Assembly (NCBI RefSeq): GCF_050436995.1
Contig: NC_134754.1
Coordinates: forward strand, 3,465,001-3,529,000
Direction: 5' to 3'
Length of the DNA: 64,000 nt
Source: Anticarsia gemmatalis
Lineage: Eukaryota > Arthropoda > Insecta > Lepidoptera > Erebidae
In this document: piece after piece, positions 32,567 to 45,900 of the stretch
Layout of the letters: every line of letters starts with the position of its first letter
How positions within the stretch are numbered: the stretch's first letter is position 1
Notes under the pieces: model-generated
Database searches by the model: none
Told to the model about the DNA's origin: nothing
The model's input: only the letters and a program-made list of their open reading frames with translations
Translations under genes and position numbers: made by a program

Positions 32567-35500
32567 ATGAAGAGTGTAATATTTATTTGTTTGTTGTCGC
32601 TGTCGGTGTGCTTCAGCCTGCCAACTAAAGAAGAAGGTAAGAAATTTTATGAACAATCTGGCGTGTATCAATGTTTCATAAGAATTTTCTCACGATATGA
32701 TGCGTAGTATCCGACGTTGCGATGTGTGTAATATTGAATATTAATCGGGTATGGCATATTTCCATAATTAATATTTGATTGATTTTTCGTTCTCCCGCGA
32801 CTCGTTCCACGTAGTTACTGTCAAGGTCAAGGAAGTATTCCTTGTTCACTTCTGGTTCAGATTTTTATGACGCGGCATCAATATCTGCCATATCTACTTA
32901 CTAATTCAATTACCGGAGTAGCTGGTTATTGGACTCAATTGATACAATCTTAACACTAAAACTGCCTGCTTAATAATTCATAAGAAAAAAATATGTTTGG
33001 CCTCTCAGTGTCTAAGAAATATTTTACTCCTTTTTCCTTATCATTATTTAAATAGTTGCACCACAAAATTCTATGATAACTGCCAATACACCTGAATGAA
33101 TAACTCAATTATGTTTGGCTTAGTTACTGTAATTTCATTTCATGAGTTCAGATCATGCCACTGACCAAGTTCTTTTATTCTTTTATGAAAAAAAAACATG
33201 TCAATGACATTCAATGTGCTCTGAATATTATTGTATGCTGCTAAAATGAAAGCCTTGTGCATGTTGTAAATTACTGTTATTGTCATTAAAAAACAGTAAA
33301 GTTATCACAATATTGTGAAATTTTGTTTAACAACAGGTTTATAACAGTATTAATTTAGGGTCATTGATCTAATTGACTAGATTTTACTAGAAACATTCTA
33401 CATTGTAGGTACCTTCATCTAATTTTCATTGACATTAGATAATGTTAGAATGGTGTCACTATCAATTGTTCAATTGGTGCATTCAGTTTGTAGTATTGAA
33501 TTGAAAGAGTAAACATAAACAATTGAATAGAAAACAATTGTGCTTGTATGAATAAGTTAAATTGAAGTGCTAAATGCAATATACATTGTCTGTTTTGCAT
33601 GCACATGTATTTGTCACCAGTCACCATATTGATACAGCCATAGCCAAGATTTTTTTTTTATTTCAGTTTAGAGAATGGCAACCTAATACATTTCACCTAT
33701 TCTTTATATCTATCACATAGCTTTACAGATAGTTTTGACTTGTTTTCATAAATCCCTGGTCACTTGTATTTGGCAGATAAAGTATCTGTCACTTATATTT
33801 AAACTTTGTAGAAGGCCATTATACCTATATTTTTGTTTTGTTATGATGCCATAGAGTGTACCATAAATTTAAACCTAAAGTAATCGTCCTTCTTTTACCT
33901 GAGTTTGGGAATTTCCCATATCATAGTGCAGACATGGAATTCCCTAAATATGGTTTTAATTATTGAACAACATGGCAAGTAAACAGATGAGGTTGGCCAT
34001 TTATATAAAGAATTAAATTATATAATTAATAATTACAAACATTTTCCTGTAAAATTTCATACATCACTTTATTTTTATAAATGTTTAATTGTTTTATAAA
34101 AGAATTCAATTATCCTGGTCATTATTTCTATTGATATTTTCCTGTTATAGAGTTCCATGAATTAGTGAGTTATACTGATTGCATATTCATTATTCTTAAA
34201 TTATAACACATGTTTAGAACATGAGAACTGAACTTTTGCTATCTAAGATCTTTGATAACATCTAAAATTAAAATGTCTGTCTGTGATATAAAAATAACTG
34301 CTTCATTATTAAAGTTCATCTGATATGTTATATTCTTTGTGACATTTGACTGCCTTATCTTTTTGAACTCCAAAACAGCTGAACCGATTTTGATAGGACT
34401 TCTCTTGGTAAGACTGCAGTGCCTTATCTGTTTTATCTCCGAAACGGCTGAACCAGCATTGATAGGACTTCTTTTAATAGATAGTGTGGTTTATTATACA
34501 TAATTACATAATATTGCGTTGTTATTATCTAGAAGTGTTGTGTAAGAATCGTAAAACTCAAATTAACATTATACTCTGCAGATATATCTTTGAACAATAT
34601 CTACTACATATTTTGTTTTTATGAGATAAATTAATTTTTATCTCGTACATACGTTACACTATGCATAACTTAAGCACCAAATCTAATGTAACAAAAACTA
34701 TGACAGATTTGAGCAGGTTTTTTTCTTCAAGGTTAACGGAATGGATTTCATGCATGAATTGTCTTGCTTATATCCAATGACTTAAACAACTGCCATAATT
34801 GGGCGCTGATAATATTTCCTGGATTATTGCAGTCTTTTTTCATAAATTGCGCAATAAATTGTAACATAATTATCTGTATCATATTTGCATACTACTTATA
34901 TTTTACAGTCTTAGAACTTAGTAGAGAGCCTTGTATGCTAGATTCTCTGTTGGAGGTAGGTACACAAAATTGAAAATTTAGAATGTCAGTTGCCTACCAG
35001 TATTGTACACAGGCATTTTATTTTAGGAATACATAGAATTGAATATTATGTCTTGATTAATTGTGTCTGCCAAGGTTCTCTTCTAATTTGTCGGACTATA
35101 GAACCGTATGTTAACTGTAGGAGAACCTTGTGTTTCTATTTAGTACTCTGTAAAAGTTGTAGTTTTTGTTCCCATTTTTTTTTTAAAGAAAATTGAAAAG
35201 TCGCGTGACTATCTGACCTAGTGGTAGGGCAGTTAACAGAAATTACGTTAACTAGGTAATGGATAATACGTAAAAGAAACCATTGTTACGATTATTTAGG
35301 CTTAGGCGACTTATTTTACTAGTGTTGTATTTAATATCACACCTGTTATACCCAAACGTGTGGGTAGAGGTACACAAACCCACATTTCGTTGTACATAAT
35401 GTTGCTTTTAATAAAGCTCTGACAACTTATGTAGAACCTTCGAACGCATGTCCGAAAAAAGTTGCCGTAGCAAACAGAAAAATTTCTGCTGCATAAGTCT

Positions 35501-37466
35501 ACCGGTGAATGATGTTTTAAATTCAAAATTTTACGTGTTTCCGCCAGTCGAGAACCTTGCAAACAAGCCGATGTCTCACTGAAATGTCGGAACATAGGTT
35601 TGTAAAACTTAGAATTAATATTTTGTTTGTCAACATTACAGCGGCACCAGCGCCGACTCTAGCAGCGTCACCGCCTGCAGGAGCCCCCGCACCACCCGCA
35701 GCTGCTGCACCGGCAGCGGCAGCGGCGCCTGCAGCAAGCCCCGCAGCCAAAGAAACTCAGCCTGCAGCTAAAACAGACGCAGCTCAGCCAGCCCCACCAG
35801 CCACGAACACCACTGAAACAGCGACACAGACCAATGAAACAGTCACACCAACAAACACTACCAGCAATGAAACTAAACCAGCGGAGAAAGACAACAAGAC
35901 AGACAACAAGCCTGAGAAGGAAGTCCCTAAGCCCGAAGAGAAGACGACTGAGCTACCTAAGGCTCACAACGAGACCAAACCTGTAGTCCCACCAGCAAAC
36001 AATGGTACCAAGCCTGATGGCAAGGAAGGCAAGGATGCTACCACTACTCCCAAGGGCGAAGTTGCTGTATCTACCGAAGCACCTAAGATCGTCCAGGCAT
36101 CCAGAGCGTAAGTCTACATTTTTTGTGTTAAATAAAAATATTTTTATCTTGCATATTTTTATCAACTCTGACTTTATTGGCCGTAAAATATTCGGGAAAA
36201 AATATTAATTGGACTGTTGTGAATTAAATAATCACAGGCATTACGTAAACTAATCTGTGTTACGCAAATATTACCAAACTTCCTCCATGGAAAAACATGT
36301 TTAGGTTACATAGTTACCTCATACAGCTAGCCACAATACGGACAAAAATACATTTAATTCATTAATGTAAACTCACTTCGTTCAACATTGTTTTGCATTA
36401 CTATGTTTACTCGGTTCATACTAATTTATTCTACATCGCTTATGTATGATACTCGTAAATACGCCTATTCGCGTCGTAAACTAGCAAGAAATACGTCATC
36501 AATTTAATAGACTTCACTGAACGTTTGTATTCGAATGTATTTTTTACTAAACGTGTCAATTACAAAACGAAATACACTAAACTCTACAAAAACGTTACAC
36601 TTTCACATATTCGCGTGTTAAATACTTATAAATGTTTATGAGTCTCACGCATACGATTTTGTTACCAAACCTGTCTGGAACAGCTTAATTTTCCGTTAAA
36701 ACAAAAAGCTATTTGTACTACACTGGCAATATGGTGAATGAACAACTAAATATAGGTGATGATAACATTGGCATTCTGCGAATGTTAAACGATACGATAA
36801 CAAAGCTGAGGTTATCAATACCATATCATTAATACAACGTGCTTAACTTGAAAACAATGAAATAGTAAGATCTTTGTTCAACCGAAAGAATAACAGACGA
36901 GATGAAAATATTATCGTGTTAGTTTATTGGCCATTGTTTATAGTAACTACTTGTGTAAACTAGCGAGGACTATTAATATAAAAATCGTAATACAAAAATC
37001 TGTCTGCCTGGCAATTTTTTCCTGAAAAAAGTTAAAGATCAAAAGCATACTTTATTAATCGCAAATAAGCCCTTATTGTTCGATTATAATATACTTTTGA
37101 CTCCAATTCGAGCGAGCAGAACTGCGCGCTCCGCTAGTTTGTCTTAAATAAAATATCTCCGTCTAAGAGTTAATCACAAACGTTTTCCCTTTTCACTTTA
37201 CTGACGTCATAAACTATTATGATTGCGTATCCGGCGTCGTCGTTTACTCAAATACTAGTTCGTACTCTTCACAATACCTACTGAAAATGAGTTCCTCTGA
37301 AATTAGTTACGAATATGTGTTACTAACTTTGTTTTCTTTCCGTTCCAGATTCGATGGACCTAGCTTCATCGGTGGCATCATTTTGACTCTGGGTCTGCTC
37401 GCAATCGGCTTCATGGGTTTCAAATACTACAAGAACCAAACTGAAAGGAACTACCACACTCTCTAG
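32567..37466 (+). CDS. vsg: CD164/endolyn-type sialomucin (visgun ortholog)
   Basis: Three coding exons: 32567-32636, 35642-36107 and 37349-37466, with GT-AG borders and matching phases, giving 217 residues. Exon 1 encodes a signal peptide (MKSVIFICLLSLSVCFSLP). Exon 2 encodes a mucin-like ectodomain: an Ala/Pro-rich block, then Thr-rich sequence with several N-glycosylation sequons (NTT, NET, NGT), then a Lys/Glu/Pro-rich stretch. Exon 3 encodes one transmembrane helix (FIGGIILTLGLLAIGF) and a short tail ending RNYHTL. The terminal YHTL is a YXX-phi sorting signal, the hallmark of CD164/endolyn, and directs the protein to endosomes and lysosomes. The family includes Drosophila visgun, which has roles in cell adhesion and growth. 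Intron 1 is about 3 kb and holds repeat fragments. Extra alternatively used mucin exons cannot be excluded. Confidence 0.85.
34365..34480. repeat. Partly duplicated repeat fragment in intron 1 of the sialomucin gene
   Basis: The unit CTGAACCGATTTTGATAGGACTTCT occurs twice in diverged form (near 34379 and 34449), each preceded by GCCTTATCTTTTTGAA-like or GCCTTATCTGTTTTAT-like sequence. This wording is typical of insect RTE/SINE bodies. Confidence 0.5.
35334..35410. repeat. Lepidopteran repeat fragment in intron 1 of the sialomucin gene
   Basis: CACACCTGTTATACCCAAAC and GTGGGTAGAGGTACACAAAC resemble the repeat family seen at 21418-21575. Confidence 0.45.
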
Positions 37467-38690
37467 ATAATTTTAAGTTCACGTTTTCTATCTAAGTGCA
37501 CCAAATTACTATAAGATTTATTTTTTAATGGAAAATTTATATTGTTTTACAATATTCAAAGAGTTTTGAGTGCACTTTAGTAAAATACAGGAATATCTAT
37601 GCAAGATTCCAGTGCTATATCTCTTTCAAGATCTGAATCGCACTTAATTAATTCGTCCATAGTCTAGAAAAATATCAAGAATGCCATATGATGACGTCAT
37701 GAGGCGTAATGTGACGTAGTCACGTGTCGATGCATGCGTATTGCTCACTTAGATAATCTCCTAGAACTGGAATCTCGTATACATGCAAATTTGAATACTT
37801 TAGTAATATTTATAGCTTGTCCGAATTATATTAAGTGGTTGGTGGTTAGTTCTAATTTTCCAAGTCGAATTATATATTTGTTTCTCCTTAACTACATAGT
37901 GTAAGTTTGTAATTTCTAGTAGATGTTTTGGCATTTATTTTTATATTACTTGCATGCTTAATTTTAAGTCGGTATTACGTAAGCATGTACCTATTAATCC
38001 GCCAAGTTTTATACCACAGTTGTTACATTCGTATATAAAAAAATATTATATAAAAAATGTGATTTGTAAATTTGGAATCTATTATTTTATAAACTGATTT
38101 ATTGAGATTCAAAAGTATTATAAAGTCGGATCAGCAGTTAGAGATTTATTCATCTTTGAGTGCAATTTAGTTGTAGTGTTGATGTTCTATTTCTTGTGAA
38201 CTGTGCCATGTTTCGGATTTCAATGTTTGGACACTGCATTTGGTAAAATTGATATTTCGATATACAGCTTCGTACACACTGTATTTCAAAGATATAGCTA
38301 TAAGTATATTTATTAATGTTAAGTGTTATTGTAAGGAAACGCAATGTGATGATGAAAATAAGGGTCTAACGTAGTACCTATGTCTGTTTGGCACAATCGA
38401 GTTTCGGAATCTCGTGTATACTAAAACAAAATTGTCTCACAAGAGAATCTCAGAATGAAAACTCCTCATGAACTTGATTGTGCAAAACAGTATTACCAAT
38501 TCTGTATATTTTGTTTTTAATTGTGATTATAGCACGCTATTTGTAAACTGGGGAAAGCTGATTCCATCCTAAAGTGCTCTTAAATCTGAACTATTTATGG
38601 ATAGTTATTCGAAAGGTTTACATGCCACTGTAAGAATTTTCTGTCAAACTTACTACTGCTACTTACTCATGTCTGTCAATGGTTATGTTA

Positions 38691-38696
38691 AATAAA
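38691..38696 (+). terminator. Polyadenylation signal of the sialomucin gene
   Basis: AATAAA about 1.2 kb after the stop codon, the first well-placed signal before the convergent MUS81 gene. It implies a 3' UTR of about 1.25 kb. Confidence 0.5.
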
Positions 38697-38699
38697 GGT

Positions 38700-39866
38700 A
38701 TACATATAAAATTAATTGTTTTTATTCAGTTCACGCTGTAAAGATACATAATCAGTCGTCAATTATAAAACTTTCAAGAATATTTTTTCTAAATTCATAC
38801 AGTTTATTTTAAACTTAAGCCCTAGAAATGTTACAGCCGCTAATCGGCCTTGGAAATTATGTGTTTCAATCACGTAAAATATTAATAAAAAAAGCTCACT
38901 GGCAAAGTTAACATCTGATACTTATACTACTAACTATAATTCCAAAGTTGATTTTGTAATTGGTTGGGTTGACCTTGCAACAAACCAGTTCATTATGATA
39001 ATCACATCTTAATATACACACATTTAGAAACTTAATTCTCATTAAAATTTCATTCAATTTTGTTTTTAATTTCATACAATAGCTTTTTAATATAAATATT
39101 ATGCCTGCTCTCCTTTAAGGGGTAAGCAGAACTTATCGAGTTACCCTCATTAATCCAATAATTTCTAACTAGTTAAAAACAATTAATAATTATATTTGTT
39201 CCACAATATTATGTTTTCTCATTGGGAAATTACAATGGTTGAAAGTGTACTTGTAACTTTTCCGAACTTACTTCTAAAGACAGTTTCTTCCCGAAAATAT
39301 CCTAAAATGCTTCGCTCGACCTGGGTTTCGAACCCGCGTAGAGCGATTCACTTCATGGTCTGCGTTTCATGCACTCTAGATTTGATCATGAAAGTAATTT
39401 ATTCTTATTTCTAGAGTTAATCAATCATATTATTTTAAATACGTACACAATACTAAGTTCATTTTTCAAATCAACAGCTTTGGCATTGAAGAAAACTATT
39501 ATATTTTTTGCATGCTTGTACACTTTTATAAAAACAAATTAGTAGAAAAAAATATACAAATGCGGACGAGATAATCATATTCATATGGATTATTATTGTG
39601 CCAGCTTATAAATATAATACTTACATCTTACATTCAATTACATAAAATATGAGATCAAAAATATTGGCTTTTATTTCTAACTAAAATAGTAGCGATGTCT
39701 AAGAAAAACATCAAAATAAAACCATGTTTTCCTGGGAGGTAAAAGCAGTTAAGAAAGACAATGTTCCTTACAAGCCTATGGTTATAGTGGTCTCAGTTTT
39801 AGCCCATTTATTTCTAAAATACCCTATGCGCAGCATTGGGATGGGGTTTAATATGAATAAAAAACA
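38700..39866. other. Convergent intergenic interval, includes the MUS81 3' UTR
   Basis: Lies between the 3' ends of the sialomucin gene (+) and MUS81 (-). A GGTTTCGAACCCGC block near 39326 resembles a tRNA box B and is probably a SINE remnant. A minus-strand AATAAA (TTTATT at 39670-39675) lies about 195 bp beyond the MUS81 stop. Confidence 0.5.
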
Positions 39867-42202
39867 TTATTCTGCCCCAACATTGGAAAATAACTGATAG
39901 ACAGCTTTACTGACTGCCGGGCCTACATTACGGCCAAGCTCTCCATGTTTCAAATTAGCCAGAAGGATTTCTCCCTGATTTGCAGAGCATTTCTGATAAG
40001 CAATGATCAGGGACCTAGGGGTGCTATACTTCTTAGTGATTGCCACTGCCTTCTCAACTGAAACTCCTTTGAGCTGTAGCAGCAGTTTGATAAATGTTTC
40101 AGTAACAGTCAAAGCCTTGGTTTTAGCTGAAGCTTGGTTGAAGTATGTGAATGTCATCAAGAATTCACCGGTTGATTTGTCGTTGAAACCTTTGAGATTC
40201 TTTTCCTGAAAATGAAACAAAAATATTTTTCATTTATCTTTGCTAGTAAACATATTATGTTATTGTATGAATTCTGAACATAAATTGGTAATTTGTAGTA
40301 AACATTTGTCATACCTGATATCTAATAGTAAGCCTTTTGGTCATCATAGCCAAGAATCTAGCAGAATCAGTCAAGGAGCCAGTGATATGGACTTTGAAAC
40401 CATCCTGAACTCTTGTATTAGCTAGAGCTTGCATCAAATGTTGTATCGGCAGTCCCACGTGCTTATTACTCCCATAATTCTCCACCATATAGACCACATT
40501 CTTCAGTCCACACTTTCTTAAACGGAACTTTTGTTCATGAAAACGTCCATCTTTTATACTTGCTCCAAGATCATCCATCCTTTTTCTTTCAATGACATAT
40601 GGTAGGACTAGCTCTTGGTCTTTGTGTTCCTTGTGTCTAGCTATCCAGGTGAAGTCTCCAACTTTTAAGCTTCTGTACTCATGCTTCAGGTCGGAGTATT
40701 TATTGAACTGGGCCACTGTAGGGTCATTCTTTTTAGATAGCCTGAAAATAAAGAGGTTTTTTAGTTTACAGTATATTTAATAAATTTTGAAATAGACTTT
40801 ATTTATCACACTGACGATCAAGCAAAGCACAGCCTGAAAGACACTAAATGGACTTAAATATTTTAGTTATGTTTAATTTTTTAAGTAAAATGACTGTTTA
40901 AGGGTTTGATTCCATGATTACATTTTTTTAATTAATCTTAGCTGGATCCATATAAATAAAATATGTGGAGAAAAAAAAATGTTCTGCATAATTATCTTAT
41001 TCATTAAAATTACTATAAACATACAGGTACAAATAATTATCACAACAATGTATTTATCAGAAAAAATATTCATTGCTCTCTGCAGTATTTATTTTTAATG
41101 CTCCATTGACATGCATTTGATATCAAAGCAACAACATAAAAATTTAATGATAATGGCTTTTTAATACATACCCACCAGTTTCATTCTTATCAATTAGCAA
41201 TATAATATCAAAAGAACCAGCTGGTAGTTCTATCTCTACATTATGATTTGAATTTTGTGAACTAGAAACTTCTTCATGAACAACATCATTACATACGGCA
41301 TTGTCGTTCTCATTTGAAGCGAGTGCATCATTAAAAATAATATCATTAACTGAAGGAGTACTTTTACTATCTTCCAAAAGCTCTCTAGCCAGTTCCTCCC
41401 CTTCTTCAGTCAATAGGAATCTAACCTTTTTATTCCGAATCTTTTTTACCAATCCTTTAGTAACAAGTCTAGTCATATTAGACCAGGCTGTATAAAAAGT
41501 GTCTGGTTTAGGCCTAACAAAGGATTCTTCAGAATGCTTCTGTGCTTTTTCAATTAATTCCTCTTTGGACAGTGACTTATCATTAGGATTTGTTATATTT
41601 TCAAGCAATGCAATCAATATGGCAAAAGCCCCTGATTTATGTGCTGGCTTGTATTTTTTATTTCTATTTTGTCTCTTATTCCTGGAGGAACTGGCAGGCT
41701 CACTATTAGTATTTGTGCTAGAACCAACAGCCTCTTGCAAGTTTACAGGAGGGTTTTTTTCTGAACTGAGTGTTAACATTTCAGAGGAATTACTATTGAC
41801 AGTCTTAGGGGAGTCTGCCTGTGTAAATGCAGGTCTACAGTCCACATTTTGAATGTCGGACATAGGCGAACTACTATTTGTTATTCTACTGCTAGAGCGA
41901 CTGCAACTCGAGTTACTTAGCGATTCTGAAGTCGCAAGAGCTATGTTGTGTTTGTGCACTGCTAATCGTTGATCTAAATGGATGCATAGCTTTTTTTCAA
42001 AGCCTTTCAGAATAGCACATTCTGCTCCCGATTGTAAAGGCAAAGGATACTTTGATAACGAATCCAGCGCCTCTTTTAACATATTTTCTAGTTTGCTTCT
42101 TTTTGTTTTAGCCTCTTCATATAATTCCTCTAACCATTCTTGAAACAGTGGATTTGGTCGGACCCGCTTGTATGTTATTCTCTGGCCTGTTTCACTACTC
42201 AT
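39867..42202 (-). CDS. mus81: MUS81 structure-specific endonuclease subunit
   Basis: Three coding exons on the minus strand: 41172-42202, 40315-40741 and 39867-40205, with GT-AG borders and phases that agree, giving 598 residues (a little longer than the roughly 550 of vertebrate MUS81). The N-terminal helix-hairpin-helix region is near residues 15-90 (NPLFQEWLEELYEEAKTKRS). A Ser/Asn-rich linker follows. A winged helix lies around 190-275 (AFAILIALLENITNPND to VRFLLTEEGEELARELL). The ERCC4-type nuclease has an acidic residue at D338 and the signature ERKRMDDL at 395-402. Exon 3 carries the C-terminal tandem helix-hairpin-helix (LKGVSVEKAVAITKKY). With an EME1/MMS4 partner, MUS81 cleaves 3'-flaps, stalled forks and nicked Holliday junctions in the nucleus. 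It is divergent from CTR9. Confidence 0.95.
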
Positions 42203-42948
42203 TTTATTTGCATGTAATATTTACTGCAGCCTCGCGAACCACTACCTATTATTTTTTAATACACTACTATCTCATGTCATTATGCTATTATTTATATCGA
42301 TAAACTGTACATTTAGAATAAAATCGCTGCTACAAAAAGTACCTACAATCAGCCCTACACTACGAAAACAGATTCTTCAGAAATACTGAAAATTGAAATA
42401 GAAAATTTCGTTCTGCAACCAAGGGAGGGAGCAAGTGATCGACATTATTGAAATTGAAGTTCAATAGTGAATTCCTATATTTATTTGATGACATTTGATT
42501 TAGTAAGTTTGGTTGTTATTAATTAAATCGACTAAACTATTCAATATTAATGCTATACTGCATAGTCTGTGACAGTAATTTGTAATCTGTATCAAAAAAT
42601 TGCCAGACTTAGAAAACTACCATTATTATTGGAATTTCCTATCCTATTAAACTTTTGAATGAAACTTTATTGCTTCGAAGCTTTAAGTAAAAAAAATATT
42701 GTAAGTTAGTTAAGAAGCATGTTCTTATTTTTTCAAGGAGAAAGTATATTCTATGCATCTCAAGCTCTATCCTTTTTTTGTTTTTCGTTGCGATACAATG
42801 TGGCGAATTATGGTGTGTTACCGCCAAGCAGTTGGCAACATTGTGTTACTTTTCTCGTAGTGTAGCGTCCTGTATTTTTGTTTAAATTTGAAATACTGCG
42901 TTATTAATTACTTTTGTGATGTAGTGAATTGTGTAAACAACACGCAAA
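42203..42948. promoter_or_regulatory. Shared upstream region of MUS81 and CTR9
   Basis: 746 bp separate the two start codons, which point away from each other. No TATA box is evident at a convincing position for either gene. Head-to-head spacing of this kind suggests a bidirectional promoter for two housekeeping nuclear genes; this is inferred from geometry only. Confidence 0.45.
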
Positions 42949-45900
42949 ATGTCGCTCGAAATCCCGTTGATGAGCACCGATGAGGTAATTGTGTAACTAC
43001 TAAGAAATTTGCAAACAAAAATATGATTCTCGCATTCGAAAGTGTCAGTGTCGTAATCAAATTTTTATTTGAAATATTCAGGTGATTGAGCTGGATCCAG
43101 AGCAATTGCCATCGGGAGACGAAGTGCTTAGTATATTACAACAGGAAAGGTCGCAGCTTAACGTCTGGATCAATGTCGCCGTAAGTAAACTTAACCTCAA
43201 AATTTTTGTTTATGCGTTCTTACACGTAGCATACACATAAATCGATCATATAAGTAGGACTGTAGCATAAACTAAGCTGAGTTAAGACTTTCCGCGATTC
43301 CTATTAAAGTTGTGTATTTGTTGCCAAATCGCTTGGTTCTTATATTTTGAATTTTAGCTAGAAGTGAAAGCTAATGTGATTTTTCAATTTTGCTTAACAT
43401 AACTCTTTTATACAGTCAACCCTCGGTAATCGTACAAACTAACAAATATATGTGGTGTTGACTATCCAATTTGTTACATCATGGAGCCTGAGACACTGTA
43501 GTTCTGACTTCTTATAAAAGAGTACCTTGTTATTCAGTAAAATGCACATGAAATGATAATATGCTATATGTTATACTTTAAAGTACAAATCATACACAAT
43601 TAATATACACTAAACAACAAGCTAGGCTGCACTGCTTTATTATAATAGTGAAATTCAAACAAGAACTTACATGTTCATCATTTTATAAGTACTAAGCAGA
43701 ATACGTAGTGGCATATAATAATATGTTACTGTAAAAGCCCGAACTGTGGTAAATCCTAAGATTTTCCGGTAAAACCTAAGATTTACCAACTTGGGCCACC
43801 AAGTTGTCACCTGATCAATAGTGTATGATTAATAAATTACACATTAGCAAAGATTATTAAAAAAATATTCAATTATAATAGACCTGTAATGACATGTTGG
43901 ATTACACGGGGAACTTAATTAAACATTGGCTGAATTATAGCTTTTCATTTTCCATGTCCTCTAACATCTAACTTGGAGTGTTGGTTATCTGTCCCACCAA
44001 GTTATGAGTGTACCTGTGTTTTGTGCACACACTTAGACAGCATAAACATAGCTCTGCATAGCTGCTGCATATCAACCACGATTCTATCATTATTTATGTA
44101 GTCTATCAATATTTAATTTAATAAATCTTTCAGCTTGCGTACTACAAGCAAAAGAAGATCGATGACTTCCTCAAGATACTCGAGGCGTCTCGTACAGACG
44201 CCAACATCGACTATCGGGACTTTGAAAGAGATCAGATGCGAGCCCTCGACATGCTGGCTGCATACTATGTGCAGGAGGCCAATAAAGAAAAGTCTAAGGA
44301 CAAGAAAAAAGAATTGTTCACTAAAGCGACTCTTCTTTACACCATGGCTGACAAAATCATCATGTATGATCAAGTGAGTAGATAGCAATTTATGTGTAGT
44401 AGTTGTGAAAGGTGGATGTTTTGGGTATTTATGTAACCTATCAGAAACATTTTGAATGATAAGAAATTTGAATAATTCTAATCTCTTTAATTGGATTGGT
44501 CTCCAAGATTGGGATGGTAATAGGTGCATAAATGAGTGGGAGTGGATGCATAAACCCTTCTGTATGAGTAGAAAACCTGATGATGATGAAATCTTTAACG
44601 CAACCATTATTTCTAGCCCTTATTTATTTATAACTATTTTATAGAACCATCTCCTTGGCCGAGCCTACTTCTGTCTCCTGGAAGGTGACAAAATGGAGCA
44701 GGCAGATGCACAGTTCAACTTTGTACTCAATCAGTCTCCGAACAATGTACCTTCATTGCTTGGCAAAGCTTGTATTGCATTCAATCGGAAAGACTACAGA
44801 GGAGCACTGGCCTTTTACAAGAAGGCTTTAAGAACAAACCCAGATAGCCCTGCGGCTTTACGATTGGGAATGGGACATTGTTTTATGAAGTTGAATAATC
44901 AAGAAAAAGCCAGGTTTGTATATTGCACATTAAATTATTTCATTTTGGTGTTAAACTTCATATTTTAGGTGGTAAAAAAGTACCATTTTGATTTAGCCTT
45001 ATCATTAGATTACCAAGTAAGAACAAGCCACAACAAAAATTATAATTTTTACAGAAATTAATTAATATCAGACTTACATGTAACTTTAACATACAACAGA
45101 GAGATAAAAATTTTAAGCTTCAATACAATTTATAAAGAAACAAAGCAATTTTTATTTCATGAATGAGCCTTATATAACTCAATTTTTATTTTCAGAATGG
45201 CATTTGAAAGAGCTCTTCAACTAGATCCACAATGTGTTGGTGCATTAGTAGGCTTATCTATCCTCAAACTGAACCTTCAGGAGAGTGAGTCTAACAAGAT
45301 GGCTGTCATCATGTTGTCCAAAGCATATGCCATTGATCCCAAGAACCCTATGGTTTTGAACCATTTGGCTAACCACTTCTTTTTCAAGAAGGTAAGTTCA
45401 ATAAACAGTTTGTAGTGATCGCTATTATGTTACTTTCTTTGGTCTTTGCTTAGTAAAAAGTTTCGTGCGATAAAACTTCGGCATTGTGACTGTGTTTCCT
45501 GCTGGATTTTAAAAATAGTATGCTAGAAATTGCGCGAATTCATGACTGACTTGCAAAGTATCTCTAGTAATCTTTGATTAGTATGATGAGAGTAGCGTCA
45601 ATGTATGACGATTTGCGAAAGTATGCCAATCATAAATTAGAATGCACTATGGCAGTTCATTTGACAGTTAAGCTAACCTGTTAAATGCTTATCGTTCTTA
45701 AAACAGATATTTTAAATTAAATTTACCGTTACTAATATTAATGTTTTAATGTTGTTTACCAGGACTACAGCAAAGTCCAGCATTTAGCGCTGCACGCGTT
45801 CCACAACACAGAGAACGAAGCCATGCGTGCGGAGAGTTGTCACCATCTAGCGCGCGCCTTCCACGCGCAGGGTGACTGCGACCAAGCCTTCCAGTACTAC

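Noticed and set aside
39320..39345. Possible tRNA gene from GGGTTTCGAACCCGCG
   Set aside because: No acceptor stem or box A nearby; more likely a SINE fragment or a small chance hairpin.
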